A DNA stretch of 64,000 bases from Vibrio owensii CAIM 1854 = LMG 25443. GTDB taxonomy: Bacteria > Pseudomonadota > Gammaproteobacteria > Enterobacterales > Vibrionaceae. The stretch spans positions 1 to 64,000 of the forward strand of contig NZ_JPRD01000013.1 in NCBI RefSeq assembly GCF_000817815.1, given 5' to 3'. Below, one piece after another: positions 48,421 to 58,205 of the stretch. The translations under genes were made by a program, and so were the position numbers. Under the pieces are notes generated by a model. It was given only the letters and a program-made list of their open reading frames with translations, had not been told where the DNA came from and did not search any database. The stretch's first letter is position 1. Each line of letters begins with the position of its first letter.

Positions 48421-51400
48421 TTACGAGCAGCTGTCAATCAATGTCCAGCCTGAGTATGGGTCAGCAGGAGTGAGAGTCGAGTCTGTCCAACGGTCGGCTT
48501 CATACAAGCTGCCTTGGTAGGTCACTTGTTCGCCCGGTTGGTACTGTCTTTGCTCGAACTCTGGGATGTCGGCACAAATGCCATCACCGCCACCGCTGTT
48601 ATCACCAATGACTTTCAATGACGTTGAATCTGAGGCATTTAGCTCGCCATCAGAAACCTGCACTGAAATCGAGAAAGTGAGGTCTGGGTCTGTGACCGGA
48701 GCCGTTACCACTAGCGTGTCGCTATTGGCGTCGCCGACAACCGTCAGGTCAGAAGGGACAGTCCATTGATAGCTAATCGAGCCACCATCCGGATCAGAGG
48801 CGTTAGCGGTAATGGTCACGCTTTCGCCGCTGTTCACTTGATAGTTCGGAGACAGTGAAACGCTTGGTGGATTATTGTCGACTGGTGGCTTATCGCCGCC
48901 GTCACCGCCCCAAATTGAGCCGTCACAATCGTTGCCAACCAAACACGTTGGATTTTGCGCGTAAGCGTCGACTTTGTTGTCTAGCCAGCCGTTGTCTGTG
49001 CCGTTTGAGCCAATGGTAACGACCGCCGTAGTTGAGCCACCACCCCAAAGTAAGGCAAACACGTTGCTTGCTGGTAGATCTTGCATAGCCACATGAGACC
49101 AGTCGTAGCCTGCGTCTTTTTCTAACAATTCGCGAACGTTACTCGCACCGTTGTAAGTGGTTGGATTGAGCTGCTTGTCGAGTAGGCCAGTACGTACGTT
49201 GTTGATATCCGTGCCGATGCGCGCATCACCCATAAAGTAAGAGCCACCAGACGCTTCATGCTCTACGTTGATCAGTGTATTGCCTTCATCTTGAGTCGGC
49301 ATGTGGCCACCTGGGATTTGCCAAATCATGGCCGGAGACTCAACGCCATCACTGATGGTTTTCACATAAGATAGGTAACGCGTCCAGCTGGTGGCGTTGT
49401 ACGCGTAGTTCGCGATCGCTTCTGAGCCGAAACCGTCGCGCTCATATTTGTCGAACACAATGTAATCTGGTTGGTAAGCGCCAGTGTAAACATCCAGCGA
49501 GTTGACGAAGTTCGCCACTTCTTGGCCTTTGTCAGCAGATTGGTCGTCGGTCTGGTGAATCCAGTTGGCAGAGCCTACCGCCCACAAGTTGATTTGCCAG
49601 CCGTAAGTTACGTCTTCTGCCAAGCCATTCATGATGAAGTTAAGTGACGCAATGTAGCCTTTCAGCGTGTTCTCGAATTGAGGAACGGCTACTGGTGGTT
49701 GATAACCGTAGGTCGTCTTCATGTAATCCAACGCACGAGCGAGTTGATCATTCACATTGACCGCGCCCGCTTGGTTTAGATCGTCCACATGGCTTGGATT
49801 TTTCTGTAGTTCACCTAAGAAGTCAGGGTTAAGTACAAACGACATTGGTGAGCTGCCATCACCAGCCGCGTACTCTTGCGCCGCAATGGCTTGAGTAATG
49901 AAGGTCGCGTAATGTTTGTAGAGCAATTCATCATCGACTAAGTCTGTCCAGCTTGCACCACCACTTGCGTTTGCGGTGTAAACCACCATCACTGGCAGAA
50001 CGTGATGGCCTGAAAGATCTGAAGCGCTTTGTGCGTTCGCGTAGGTTCTATGCAGCGGAAGCTCGTCTTTCGGCAGGATTACCCCCGGATCACCAGAACC
50101 ACTCAAGCCAGCATACTTGAAGATGGCGTTGACCTTGGTTGCGCCGATTTCATTGGTGGTCTGTTCGCTGTCGTTCGTCACCGTGCCGTTTGCTACGTAA
50201 TCTGGGAAGCCTTTGACTGCAAGGCTCATCGCTTCGCGGAATGGCAGCGTCAGCAACAACGGAGCATCGCTTTGCGTGACAGAAACAGAGTCATCACCGT
50301 CGTAGGCGTAACGCGTGTCTCCAGCAAACACCGAATCGATTTGGATATCGTACTCACCCGGCTTAACGTCGTCAGGTAAGGTGAATGGCGAGCTAGTAAT
50401 TTCGTAGCTGTAGCGACTAGAGCCATCTTTCGCGACAAGGTTGAGCACAATTGGCATCGCTTCTTGAGGTAAGTCGACAATGCTTGCTTGAACGGTAGTG
50501 AAGTCGTCACTCGCGATAGGCGTTTCAACGATGTTGGTGCTGATTTCTGTCGCCGTGTCTTTGTTGACCAATACATCGAGGTTGTCGCTCGGTTGGTAAA
50601 GCACGTTGTTCACCGTAATCGGTGAGTAGGAGAGATCGTATTTGTGGTTATCAAGCAGTTTGCTGATGTCGATCTCGCCGCCAAATGGCACCACTAGGCT
50701 GCGTTCAACGTCTTGCGTGCCTGCCGCTTTCACGGTGGCATCTGTGGTTAGGCTTGCCGTAATGCCATCCAGTGCAGGCATGGTGAGCGAGATGGTCGCG
50801 TAGTAGATAAACGCATCGTACTGCACGGAGACACTAGGCTGTGTTGCATCGCTATCGACAGTCACGGTTGAGGTTGGCGAGGAGGCGTGGGCAATCCCCA
50901 TTTCGCTCGTTACGTCTTGCGCGGTGACTTGATACTCACCATCTTGGAGGTGCTCAAGCACAAAGCTGCTTCCCCACGGTACAGACACGGTCTCACTGTA
51001 GTTTTCACCCTCGACCAAAATCGAGGCTGCGGCTAGGCTGGCATGTGGTGCACTTGGTGCCTGTAAGGTGATCTTGCCTTGAAGCGCAGGATCATTCTTG
51101 ATGATCACCTTCTCGACATGCACGTCGTTTCCATCGATGTAATCACCATTGGTAGCATTAAGACCAAAGAAGATTTGAGCTGTTTGACCATCGTTTAGAA
51201 TTTGTGACGTGCTGTCATGAGTAAAGACAAACGTATTAGGAGCAGGGCTGCTGACATTAAAAGGTGCGCCCCATGAGCTATTCACCGTCGCGTCTTTGTC
51301 TGAGGTAACCCAAATCTCTGCGTCCGCCAAGTCTAATTGCTGACCTGAGATATTCTTCAAATCGACCTGCGCTTGTGAGTACCACTGGTCAACCTGTGGC

Positions 51401-51540
51401 ACGGTTATCGTGGCAGAGACTGACTCGCTTTGAGCGGCCGTTATGATGTTTTCTTGTGTTGCGCCGAGTGCAGAGGTGGCCATGATTGGGGAACCCATGA
51501 GCACCGCTGTTACCATCAAACTGATTGTTGTTTTCTTCAT
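48421..51540 (-). CDS. Large secreted chitin-active enzyme (chitodextrinase/EndoI-like) with PKD and chitin-binding domains
   Basis: A 1039-residue exported protein with a signal peptide (cleavage after TSALGA). Residues about 30-165 look like a carbohydrate-binding or CBM-type module (QWYSQAQVDLKNISG). Several immunoglobulin-like domains follow to about 480. The catalytic barrel is about 490-880 (GLSGSGDPGVILPKDELPLHRTYANAQ; PDYIVFDKYERDGFGS; PAMIWQIPGGHMPT). A PKD-like domain follows at about 900-985 (NPPSVSLSPNYQVNSGESVTITANASDPDGG), then a C-terminal CBM5/12 chitin-binding domain (YQPGEQVTYQGSLYEADRW, ending with Trp and Cys). Size and architecture fit the Vibrio chitodextrinase EndoI/VCA0700 group as I remember it. 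I did not find the classical GH18 catalytic motif. It degrades chitin oligosaccharides if that assignment is right. Confidence 0.65.
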   Translation of the reverse strand: MKKTTISLMVTAVLMGSPIMATSALGATQENIITAAQSESVSATITVPQVDQWYSQAQVDLKNISGQQLDLADAEIWVTSDKDATVNSSWGAPFNVSSPAPNTFVFTHDSTSQILNDGQTAQIFFGLNATNGDYIDGNDVHVEKVIIKNDPALQGKITLQAPSAPHASLAAASILVEGENYSETVSVPWGSSFVLEHLQDGEYQVTAQDVTSEMGIAHASSPTSTVTVDSDATQPSVSVQYDAFIYYATISLTMPALDGITASLTTDATVKAAGTQDVERSLVVPFGGEIDISKLLDNHKYDLSYSPITVNNVLYQPSDNLDVLVNKDTATEISTNIVETPIASDDFTTVQASIVDLPQEAMPIVLNLVAKDGSSRYSYEITSSPFTLPDDVKPGEYDIQIDSVFAGDTRYAYDGDDSVSVTQSDAPLLLTLPFREAMSLAVKGFPDYVANGTVTNDSEQTTNEIGATKVNAIFKYAGLSGSGDPGVILPKDELPLHRTYANAQSASDLSGHHVLPVMVVYTANASGGASWTDLVDDELLYKHYATFITQAIAAQEYAAGDGSSPMSFVLNPDFLGELQKNPSHVDDLNQAGAVNVNDQLARALDYMKTTYGYQPPVAVPQFENTLKGYIASLNFIMNGLAEDVTYGWQINLWAVGSANWIHQTDDQSADKGQEVANFVNSLDVYTGAYQPDYIVFDKYERDGFGSEAIANYAYNATSWTRYLSYVKTISDGVESPAMIWQIPGGHMPTQDEGNTLINVEHEASGGSYFMGDARIGTDINNVRTGLLDKQLNPTTYNGASNVRELLEKDAGYDWSHVAMQDLPASNVFALLWGGGSTTAVVTIGSNGTDNGWLDNKVDAYAQNPTCLVGNDCDGSIWGGDGGDKPPVDNNPPSVSLSPNYQVNSGESVTITANASDPDGGSISYQWTVPSDLTVVGDANSDTLVVTAPVTDPDLTFSISVQVSDGELNASDSTSLKVIGDNSGGGDGICADIPEFEQRQYQPGEQVTYQGSLYEADRWTDSTLTPADPYSGWTLIDSCS

Positions 51541-52059
51541 TGTTGAATCCTCATCACTTGCTTTAAAAAGCTAAGTGACTGTCCTTGTTGATTTTCTATT
51601 CGTGGGGGATTTCCGGCGAGGACTTCAAACACTAAGCAAACGTCACAAAGAGAGGGAAGCCCCTTGATCTAACCACTGCCGAAATCACTCATATTTTTTG
51701 CTTACATCCAGTTACAAATGAAAAGAAACAACTCAAAATTTGAAGGCCGATTCAGAAAAAAATCACCATATGCACTTAGGTTTATAAACTGAGCTAATTT
51801 ATTGATTGGGATGAATATTGATGTCAATTATTAGTGGTTAGAGTATTTACTTGATTAATACTTTTGGTTGGATGGGAGAGCATTGTTGGGGCGAATAAAA
51901 TGAATTGCTAATACGATGAGAAAAGTGGATCTTGAGCCCAAAAATAGGCTGGTACAGAGTCAGAACAAGCGGGATAAAGTGATAAATTGGATGGCGATTT
52001 TGGTGTTCAAAACGGCCATCCAAGAGATAAAAATCAAGAGCAAAATCGCCTTGAAAGGG
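51541..52059. other. 519-bp region upstream of the chitodextrinase-like gene
   Basis: No gene is visible. The first 350 bases should hold the promoter of the chitodextrinase-like gene. The right part contains the terminator of the 128-residue protein gene (51984-52023). A 67-codon frame on the plus strand at 51916 has no ribosome site and runs into that terminator, so I do not call it. Confidence 0.5.
51984..52023 (-). terminator. Terminator downstream of the 128-residue protein gene
   Basis: TTGGATGGC (51987-51995) pairs perfectly with GCCATCCAA (52015-52023), and the loop adds TTTTG/CAAAA pairing. On the minus strand it is followed by TTT. Confidence 0.8.
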
Positions 52060-52446
52060 TTAAGCCCGATAAAACTTACTGTCGTTGAAAACATCACGAT
52101 CACGCGGATCGTTCGATAGGAACTTCCACATCTCTTTCATGCTTTGTTCAAAGAACTCTTCTTCAAACACCACCATAGAGCAATGTTCACCAAGTCTAGT
52201 CACGAACGGTTCGAGTGCTTCAAACCCAATGCGCTCAATGTCTTCAATATCAATGAAATACAGCTTCTTATCGGTTCTTTGTTCGCTTCCTGCAGGTAAT
52301 TCGCCTTTACCAAGTACAGAGAAGTTAAGCTCTACAGTTAAACCTGTGCGGTTTTGTTTGAGCTCATAAACCGCTTCCGTTTGCGCCATCACGTTGTAGT
52401 TCAAATCATCAAAGTAGCTCAGTGTTTCTTGCTTCATTGGGTGCAT
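52060..52446 (-). CDS. Hypothetical protein of 128 residues
   Basis: A soluble acidic protein I do not recognise. It has strands such as NYNVMAQTEAVYELKQNRTGLTVELNFSVLGKG and a following ADxED-type segment (KLYFIDIEDIERIGFEALEPFVTRL), giving an alpha/beta look, with no signal peptide. GGAAG lies upstream of the ATG at 52446; an ATG three codons later (52437) is the alternative. It follows the U32 protein gene by 43 bp on the same strand and may share its transcript. Confidence 0.7.
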   Translation of the reverse strand: MHPMKQETLSYFDDLNYNVMAQTEAVYELKQNRTGLTVELNFSVLGKGELPAGSEQRTDKKLYFIDIEDIERIGFEALEPFVTRLGEHCSMVVFEEEFFEQSMKEMWKFLSNDPRDRDVFNDSKFYRA

Positions 52447-52488
52447 AAGTCTTCCATAAATTGTGCAGTTGAATCTGATGAGATTCCG

Positions 52489-54480
52489 TTACAAGCCTTT
52501 CAAGTATTGAGCGTTTGCCGTTGGGTGAATCATGGTATTAAGTGCTTCAACATGCTGCTCATTGTGTTCATTCAGCAGAGCGGTAAAGGCATCGATCAAT
52601 TCAGGTTTGGTCATCGTGACTTTGGTTTCTGTCTGGATGTCGCGCAGGTCGATCAATACGTCAGTTAACAGTTGCGGCAAATCTTGCAGCACTTGTAGGT
52701 TCAACACGTTGTGCTCGCTGTAGATCGAGTTGTGACTGCCTTTTTGTTTTTGCACCACATACGGGTTGTCTTTTAGGTTGATGATCGATGTGCGCTTGTC
52801 ACAACGCTTCAAACAGCCTTTGTTGACCTTAATTTTGCGGCAACCTTCGGTTTGTTGGAACAAACATTGGCGACTGGTGAGCAGTGTGTTCGGGTGGTAA
52901 ACGCTGTAGTAGCTGCGCATGTTGTGTGGGCGCTTAATGTGGCGCATCTGCTTCATGTTCAGCTCGTTAGAGATAAACGCACCGCTTGCGGCGAACTCTT
53001 CTTGCAAACATTTGAACGAGTACGAGTTCACCGTGTTCATTTGCGGGCCTGCAACCCAACCTAATCCCAGCTCTTGAGCCAACATGCCCACGCCAGAGTT
53101 ATTGGTGATCAATAATTCTGGCTTCACTGCCTCTAAGAATGCTCGTGCGGCTTGGTAATCGTCACCAATCAAAATAGCAGGGAACCAAGGTTTCAATCTT
53201 GGGTTTGCTTGGAACAACTCAATCATCGCATTCAGTTCACCCGCCAATCCCATTGGTAGCTGGAAATACACATCGACATTGCTGTCTTCGCATAGTGCGG
53301 TGTCTTCTACGGATGAAATCAATACAGATAGCTTCGGAGCGCCTTCGCGCATATCTGGTTGAGGCAGCGTCGGCAAAGTCGGTACATCAATCGCGCCTTT
53401 TAGGCTGCTGCCAGAGGCTTGCTCTGAAGTCACATCAAAATCTTGAGTCTTCTCTGCAACCTTCTCAATGATTGCGGTTTTGTCGTCGTAGAGCTTCTTC
53501 TTCACGCCTTGCACATCATCGGCGGATTCGCATTTGTAGATCTTCGAGAAGTGTTTTACGGCGTGATCGCGAGGGTTGTCGATGTACATCGCTTTACCGA
53601 AATCGCCTTGCAAAAACGCGTTAGAGAAATCGCGGTTAAATACGGTATACAACTCTGTGGTGTCGTTTGACAGTTCTACGCCATCACACAAGCGATCAAT
53701 CTGTTTACGCCAGTTATCGACCACGGTGTAAACGTAGTGAGATTTCTTAATGCGGCCTTCCACTTTCAACGAATACACGCCCGCATCGGCAAGCGCTTCT
53801 AGATCGCCAAATGCCGAGTTGTCCTTCATGTTGAGAGGGTAGCTGTTGCCTGTTTTGGTGGTTTCGTATTGCTCACGACAAGGCTGGCTGCAGCGACCAC
53901 GGTTGCCCGAAGCACCGTTGCGCGCAGAGCTGATGTAACAGATGCCAGAGAAACCAATGCAGTAAGAGCCATGCACAAACACTTCCATCATCACGTCATG
54001 CTCACGACCAAACTGAGCCAGGTGCTTGATCTCATTGATGTTCAGTTCACGAGAGAGGTTTACGCGGCTCGCCGTCAACTGATTAAGGAACAAGATCTGT
54101 CCTTCGTTGTGCGTGTTGAGCTGAGTTGAAGCGTGTACGTCTAGATCTGGGAAATGATTCTTGAGAATGTAAGCCAAACCAAGATCTTGCACGATCACGC
54201 CATCAATTGCGGTGGTGTTTAACTGGCTGAGCAAACGCACGATGGCTGGGATTTCGCTTTCCAGTATCAATACGTTCAGAGTCAGGAAGATCTTACAGTT
54301 GTGCTGATGAGCTAGCGTCAGCACGCCATTCAAGTTATCTAAAGTGAGGTTGGTCGCTCGGTTGCGGGCATTAAAACGGTCTAGTCCGCAGTAGATAGCA
54401 TCGGCACCCGCAGCAATGGCTGCTTTGATGGAATCCAGATCGCCGCCCGGGGCTAATAACTCAAATTGATCGCGTGTCAC
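52489..54480 (-). CDS. U32-family peptidase-like protein
   Basis: A 663-residue U32-family protein. The N-terminal barrel reads FELLAPGGDLDSIKAAIAAGADAIYCGLDRFNARNRATN, then VHASTQLNTHNEGQ and SRVNLSRELNINEI. The family Cys-rich core is HGSYCIGFSGICYISSARNGASGNRGRCSQPCREQYE, which in characterised members binds iron-sulfur or takes part in RNA hydroxylation. A second Cys motif (QCLFQQTEGCRKIKVNKGCLKRCDK) lies near residue 555-580. U32 proteins include RlhA, TrhP and UbiU/V; this one shares the core but its C-terminal part is unlike RlhA, so I do not assign a substrate. The 128-residue protein gene is 42 bp downstream. Confidence 0.85.
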   Translation of the reverse strand: MTRDQFELLAPGGDLDSIKAAIAAGADAIYCGLDRFNARNRATNLTLDNLNGVLTLAHQHNCKIFLTLNVLILESEIPAIVRLLSQLNTTAIDGVIVQDLGLAYILKNHFPDLDVHASTQLNTHNEGQILFLNQLTASRVNLSRELNINEIKHLAQFGREHDVMMEVFVHGSYCIGFSGICYISSARNGASGNRGRCSQPCREQYETTKTGNSYPLNMKDNSAFGDLEALADAGVYSLKVEGRIKKSHYVYTVVDNWRKQIDRLCDGVELSNDTTELYTVFNRDFSNAFLQGDFGKAMYIDNPRDHAVKHFSKIYKCESADDVQGVKKKLYDDKTAIIEKVAEKTQDFDVTSEQASGSSLKGAIDVPTLPTLPQPDMREGAPKLSVLISSVEDTALCEDSNVDVYFQLPMGLAGELNAMIELFQANPRLKPWFPAILIGDDYQAARAFLEAVKPELLITNNSGVGMLAQELGLGWVAGPQMNTVNSYSFKCLQEEFAASGAFISNELNMKQMRHIKRPHNMRSYYSVYHPNTLLTSRQCLFQQTEGCRKIKVNKGCLKRCDKRTSIINLKDNPYVVQKQKGSHNSIYSEHNVLNLQVLQDLPQLLTDVLIDLRDIQTETKVTMTKPELIDAFTALLNEHNEQHVEALNTMIHPTANAQYLKGL

Positions 54481-54698
54481 TAGTTATCTCTTACTCAGTA
54501 AAATAGGTCACGTATTTTATGTGCTTCACGGTTTTAATGTTGGACTGATTAACGCTTTATTAATCTGAATCAATTTTCACTCTGGGTCGGTCTATTGTTG
54601 ATAAGGAAAGCCGAAAATCAGACACGTGCAGGTCGCGAGTCTGGGTCTTGGCTTCTATAGTTTTTGGGTAGTGAGATCGAAGCATAAGGAATCAGCAG

Positions 54699-55148
54699 AT
54701 GGTAAAAGCAATAACAGTAGGATTGGTCGCAGTGTTGGCGTCATTTTCCTCTTTGGCAGAAGAAAGTGTGGTACGAGTCGAGAGTCAACATTCGGTGCAA
54801 GATACGGCGAATAAGTTTGTCGAAATCGCGCAAAGTAAGGGCTTAAACGTGTTTGCGCGTGTGAATCACCAAGAGAATGCGGCTAAGGTCGATATGGATC
54901 TAAGACCAACCGAAGTGATTGTGTTTGGTAATCCCAAAGTGGGCACGCCGTTGATGCAATGCGCTCAAGAAGTCGCGATCGATTTGCCGCAAAAAGTGTT
55001 GGTTTATGAAGATGCAGAAGGCAAAACTTGGCTAGCTTACAACAACCCTATGTATCTAAAAGAGCGCCACAAGATTGAAGGGTGTGAAGAGGTGTTGACC
55101 AAAGTCAGTGGTGTGCTGAGTAAGCTCACAGGCGCGGCTGCGAAGTAG
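54699..55148 (+). CDS. Exported DUF302-domain protein
   Basis: A 149-residue periplasmic protein. Signal peptide (about residues 1-20, ending SSLAEE), then a DUF302 domain: VRVESQHSVQDTANKFVEIAQSKGLNVFARVNHQENA, then RPTEVIVFGNPKVGTPLMQCAQEVAIDLPQKVLVYEDAEGK. DUF302 folds are found alone in many periplasmic proteins; function is not established, and a redox or metal-linked role is sometimes suggested. Two Cys (LMQCAQ and IEGCEEV) are present. AAGGAATCAG precedes the ATG. It stands alone, convergent with the six-repeat gene. Confidence 0.88.
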   Translation: MVKAITVGLVAVLASFSSLAEESVVRVESQHSVQDTANKFVEIAQSKGLNVFARVNHQENAAKVDMDLRPTEVIVFGNPKVGTPLMQCAQEVAIDLPQKVLVYEDAEGKTWLAYNNPMYLKERHKIEGCEEVLTKVSGVLSKLTGAAAK

Positions 55149-55153
55149 TTTCC

Positions 55154-56086
55154 TCATGCTGCTCGCGGTCTTTCCATGTGTGAGCAGCATTCTGCAAGCC
55201 AACCGTTACGGTGAGCGGCATTGTAAGCACCTCGACAACAGCGCAGCCAATCTCGTTTACTTGAGAAATAGGACGCGCTGCCTTTACAGATCTTAAGCGT
55301 CCATTTTGAACGTGCAGAACGCATGTGGGCGCAGCACCTTTTCATCCAGTTATTTCGGTGAGCGGCGAAGTAGGCTCCGCTGCATCCTTCTTGCCACGCT
55401 GTTCGTGTTTTGTAATCTGCCGCGCTTCTCATGCAGGCATCCAACGTCCATTTCTTTTGTGTTCTTGGTTCGCCCATATGAGCGCAACATTGCTCTAGCC
55501 ACCCTCGATTTCTTGCCGCTTGATAGGCGCTTTTACAATGGCTAATCCATTCCGTACGAGTTTTGAATGGTCGGGCGCTTTGGATACAGGCTGATAAGTT
55601 CCACTTGAGTTCGATTGGTTTCATGTGGACGCAGCAGTCTTCTAGCCAACCGTTACGGTTAGCCGCGTTGTAAGCGCCGCTGCATCCGCGCTGCCAGTCT
55701 GAGCGAGTTTTGTACCGTTTGGCGTTTTCAGCGCAGGTTTCAAACGTCCACTTTTTCCCAGTTCGAGAAGGGAGCATGTGGGCGCAGCAATCTTCTACCC
55801 AGCCGTTTTTTCTGGCGGCATGGTAGGCGCTCTTACAGCCATGATTCCATGCAGAGCGAGTCTTGTATTTAGAGGCGCTTTGTTTGCACTTTTCGTACGT
55901 CCATTTCAGGCCAACGCGCTGCATATGAGCGCAACATTGGTCGAGCCAGCCGTTGCGATAAGCCGCGCTGTAAGCCGCTTTGCATCCCTCACACCACTCC
56001 GTGCGAGTCTTGAATTTTGCTGCACTTTGCTTGCACAGTTCTAGGTTCCATTTGCCCCGTTTTTTGGGTAGGTTCATAAGATTCAT
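55154..56086 (-). CDS. Six-repeat Cys/His-rich protein, unrecognised
   Basis: A 310-residue protein made of six 44-residue repeats, from residue 12 to near the end. Each repeat is K-W-[TN]-x4-C-x2-[SN]-A-x3-[YF]-x-[TS]-[RK]-x2-W-x2-x-C-x2-AY-x-AA-x-[RN]-[NR]-x-W-x3-CC-x-HM. So each has two single Cys, a CC pair and an HM end, a pattern that could bind zinc. The linkers alternate 5, 7, 5, 7, 5 residues, which suggests the ancestral duplication unit was two repeats. The motif resembles short repeats found beside homing nucleases and in phage proteins, but no nuclease domain is present. Highly basic, no signal peptide. AAGGGG precedes the ATG by seven bases. DNA or RNA binding is the most likely role, as inference. 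Confidence 0.75.
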   Translation of the reverse strand: MNLMNLPKKRGKWNLELCKQSAAKFKTRTEWCEGCKAAYSAAYRNGWLDQCCAHMQRVGLKWTYEKCKQSASKYKTRSAWNHGCKSAYHAARKNGWVEDCCAHMLPSRTGKKWTFETCAENAKRYKTRSDWQRGCSGAYNAANRNGWLEDCCVHMKPIELKWNLSACIQSARPFKTRTEWISHCKSAYQAARNRGWLEQCCAHMGEPRTQKKWTLDACMRSAADYKTRTAWQEGCSGAYFAAHRNNWMKRCCAHMRSARSKWTLKICKGSASYFSSKRDWLRCCRGAYNAAHRNGWLAECCSHMERPRAA

Positions 56087-56267
56087 AAGCGCACCCCTTC
56101 AAAGTTTCTGAATAAGGTTGAAAAGCCGTTTCCCTAAAAGTTTTGCCTATCCTGCTCTCTGAGGAACTTACTGGTGTTGATAGGCGATAATGTTGATTGT
56201 GTTGCTTTTAAGTACGGTTATTCGGGGCTTTCGGGTCAAATTAAGCCGAATTTACAGGCGAGAAAAA

Positions 56268-56295
56268 CAACAAACCCCGCAACATGGCGGGGTTT
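56268..56295 (-). terminator. Terminator downstream of the Cache chemoreceptor
   Basis: A perfect 9-bp stem AAACCCCGC/GCGGGGTTT with a six-base loop; on the minus strand it is followed by a T-rich tail. It lies 23 bp past the stop. Confidence 0.9.
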
Positions 56296-56318
56296 GAAAT
56301 TAATGGTTGAATTGGGTT

Positions 56319-58205
56319 TTACGCCAGTTTGAAGGTTGCCACTTTCGAGTTGAGATCTTCTGCTTGAGATTTCGACTCAGATGACTGATTCATCGACTCT
56401 TCTGCACCGATAACCAAGTGATCCGTCACGTCTTTGATTGAAGTAACGTTTTGAGTGATTTCATTGGTCACGTGGGTTTGCTCTTCCGCGGCGGTGGCGA
56501 TTTGTGTTGCCATATCGCTGATCATCGCCACTGCCGAGTTGATTTCATCCAACGCTTGAGAAGCACGGTCAGCATCTTCTACCGAGCCTATTGCTAGTTC
56601 AGAGCTGCGTTCCATCAAAGTAACAGCACGCTGAGTTGTGCGTTGTAGCGTTTCGATGGTGGATTTGATCTCTTCTGTCGATGTATGAGTGCGTTGAGAT
56701 AGAACACGCACCTCATCCGCAACCACAGCAAAACCACGGCCTTGTTCGCCTGCACGCGCGGCTTCGATCGCGGCGTTCAATGCAAGTAGGTTAGTCTGCT
56801 CTGCAATGTCACGAATGGTCGACAGCACGGTATTGATGTCTTGAGCATGTTGGTTTAGTTCACTGATCACGCCGCTGGCTTGGTTCACTTCCGAAGACAG
56901 ATTGTTTATCGAGTCTTTGGTGTTCACTACCAACGCATGACCATTTTGTGTGCTCACGGAAGAGTCCTGTGCCACTTTCGCCGTTTGCTCAGCATGAGAA
57001 GCGATCTCTTGCGTCGCAGAAGCCATTTCCGTCACTGCCGTTGCCACAAGTGTGATTTCTTGTTGCTGGTGGTTGAGCTCGTCAACGGATTGGTTTGCAC
57101 GTTTGGTGCTCAGCTCTGACTGATGATTCAAGTCTTCCGCTTGGTGACGAATGTGGCCGATAAGTTGCTGAAGGCTGGCAACGAACTGATTGAAGTTCTC
57201 TGCCAATTCACCCACCTCATCACGGTTCTCGACTTTGATGCGCTGAGTTAAATCACCGCTACCATTGGCGATTTGCGATAGAGCATTAGAAACGTTGTAA
57301 AGCGGACGGAATAGGATGTTACACAGCAGATTAAACAAGGCCACACAGATGATCACTACGATCGTTGTCGCGATGATTTGGCCCCAAACTGCGTCGTAAA
57401 GTGGGGCAACCAAAGAGTCATTATCCAGAACCGTGACCGTTGTTAGCTTAGTACCGTCAATGGCTTTCGCGTAAACCACGAAGTCTTTGCCGTTGATGGA
57501 CACAGTACGATCTTGACCAGAACTTGCTGCCGCTGTGATATCGCTGTTGTTCAGCCCCAATTTGCTGACAGGTTGGTTAAGCAGTTTGCTGTCATTGTGG
57601 GTGAAGATATTGCCTTGGTCGTTGGCGATAAACATATAACCTTCACCAGGCAGAATCACTTGGTTCAGGCTATTTAGGATGTCACCGATTTCCACGTCTG
57701 CACCTAGCACGCTGGTTTGACCGTGAAGTTGCAACGCCTTACCCAAAGACACCACGTTCGCGCCAGTTGCTGCAGCGACAGTAGGGTTGTCCATAAAGAC
57801 TTTCGAAGGGTTTGCGATAGCGTTGGTGTACCAACCCCATTGACGAGGGTCGTCGTTACCCGGTGGCAGGACAACACCGTTCGCGTTGTCTTGAGAACCG
57901 TCTGGATACGCAAGGAAGACGTTATCAAACGCAGCAGAATCACGAACTTGTTTTAGGTGGGTCACAATGGCGGATTTCTCAGCATCTTGTGACAGTGATG
58001 TGAGTGCGCGCTCTTTCGACAGCAGCCAATCGCTCACATATTGGTTGTAAGATGCGCTGGTACTTTCTAGGCGTTGCGCGACTTCAACATCAAGTCGCTC
58101 CAAAGCATCACGGAAAGACAGCCCCTCCACCAACACTCCCCCGAGGATGATGGCAGCACTGGCAGAAATCGCCAGCTTGTTCTTCAAAGATAAATTCTTA
58201 AGCAT
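56319..58205 (-). CDS. Transmembrane methyl-accepting chemotaxis protein with Cache domain
   Basis: A 628-residue chemoreceptor. First membrane helix about residues 10-32, then a periplasmic dCache-type sensor (residues about 35-275; [37 protein letters not shown] and [19 protein letters not shown]), a second helix about 280-305, a HAMP domain ([42 protein letters not shown]), and the signalling hairpin with the tip [20 protein letters not shown]. The Cache motif with YxxA-type residues suits amino acid or small organic ligands, but the exact ligand is not stated. The C-terminus lacks a CheR-binding pentapeptide. It has its own promoter in the 317 bp upstream. Confidence 0.93.
   Translation of the reverse strand: MLKNLSLKNKLAISASAAIILGGVLVEGLSFRDALERLDVEVAQRLESTSASYNQYVSDWLLSKERALTSLSQDAEKSAIVTHLKQVRDSAAFDNVFLAYPDGSQDNANGVVLPPGNDDPRQWGWYTNAIANPSKVFMDNPTVAAATGANVVSLGKALQLHGQTSVLGADVEIGDILNSLNQVILPGEGYMFIANDQGNIFTHNDSKLLNQPVSKLGLNNSDITAAASSGQDRTVSINGKDFVVYAKAIDGTKLTTVTVLDNDSLVAPLYDAVWGQIIATTIVVIICVALFNLLCNILFRPLYNVSNALSQIANGSGDLTQRIKVENRDEVGELAENFNQFVASLQQLIGHIRHQAEDLNHQSELSTKRANQSVDELNHQQQEITLVATAVTEMASATQEIASHAEQTAKVAQDSSVSTQNGHALVVNTKDSINNLSSEVNQASGVISELNQHAQDINTVLSTIRDIAEQTNLLALNAAIEAARAGEQGRGFAVVADEVRVLSQRTHTSTEEIKSTIETLQRTTQRAVTLMERSSELAIGSVEDADRASQALDEINSAVAMISDMATQIATAAEEQTHVTNEITQNVTSIKDVTDHLVIGAEESMNQSSESKSQAEDLNSKVATFKLA

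Noticed and set aside
51541..51760. A second c-di-GMP or other riboswitch in the chitodextrinase-like leader
   Set aside because: I found no GEMM core (GAC, CACGGG, CCGGGTT) on the minus strand there.
51916..52119. A 67-codon plus-strand frame in the region upstream of the chitodextrinase-like gene
   Set aside because: It has no ribosome site, overlaps the terminator and the 3' end of the 128-residue protein gene, and resembles no known protein.
52489..54480. Assignment of the U32 protein as the 23S rRNA hydroxylase RlhA
   Set aside because: The N-terminal core agrees with the U32 family, but the C-terminal half differs from RlhA as I remember it, so only the family is given.
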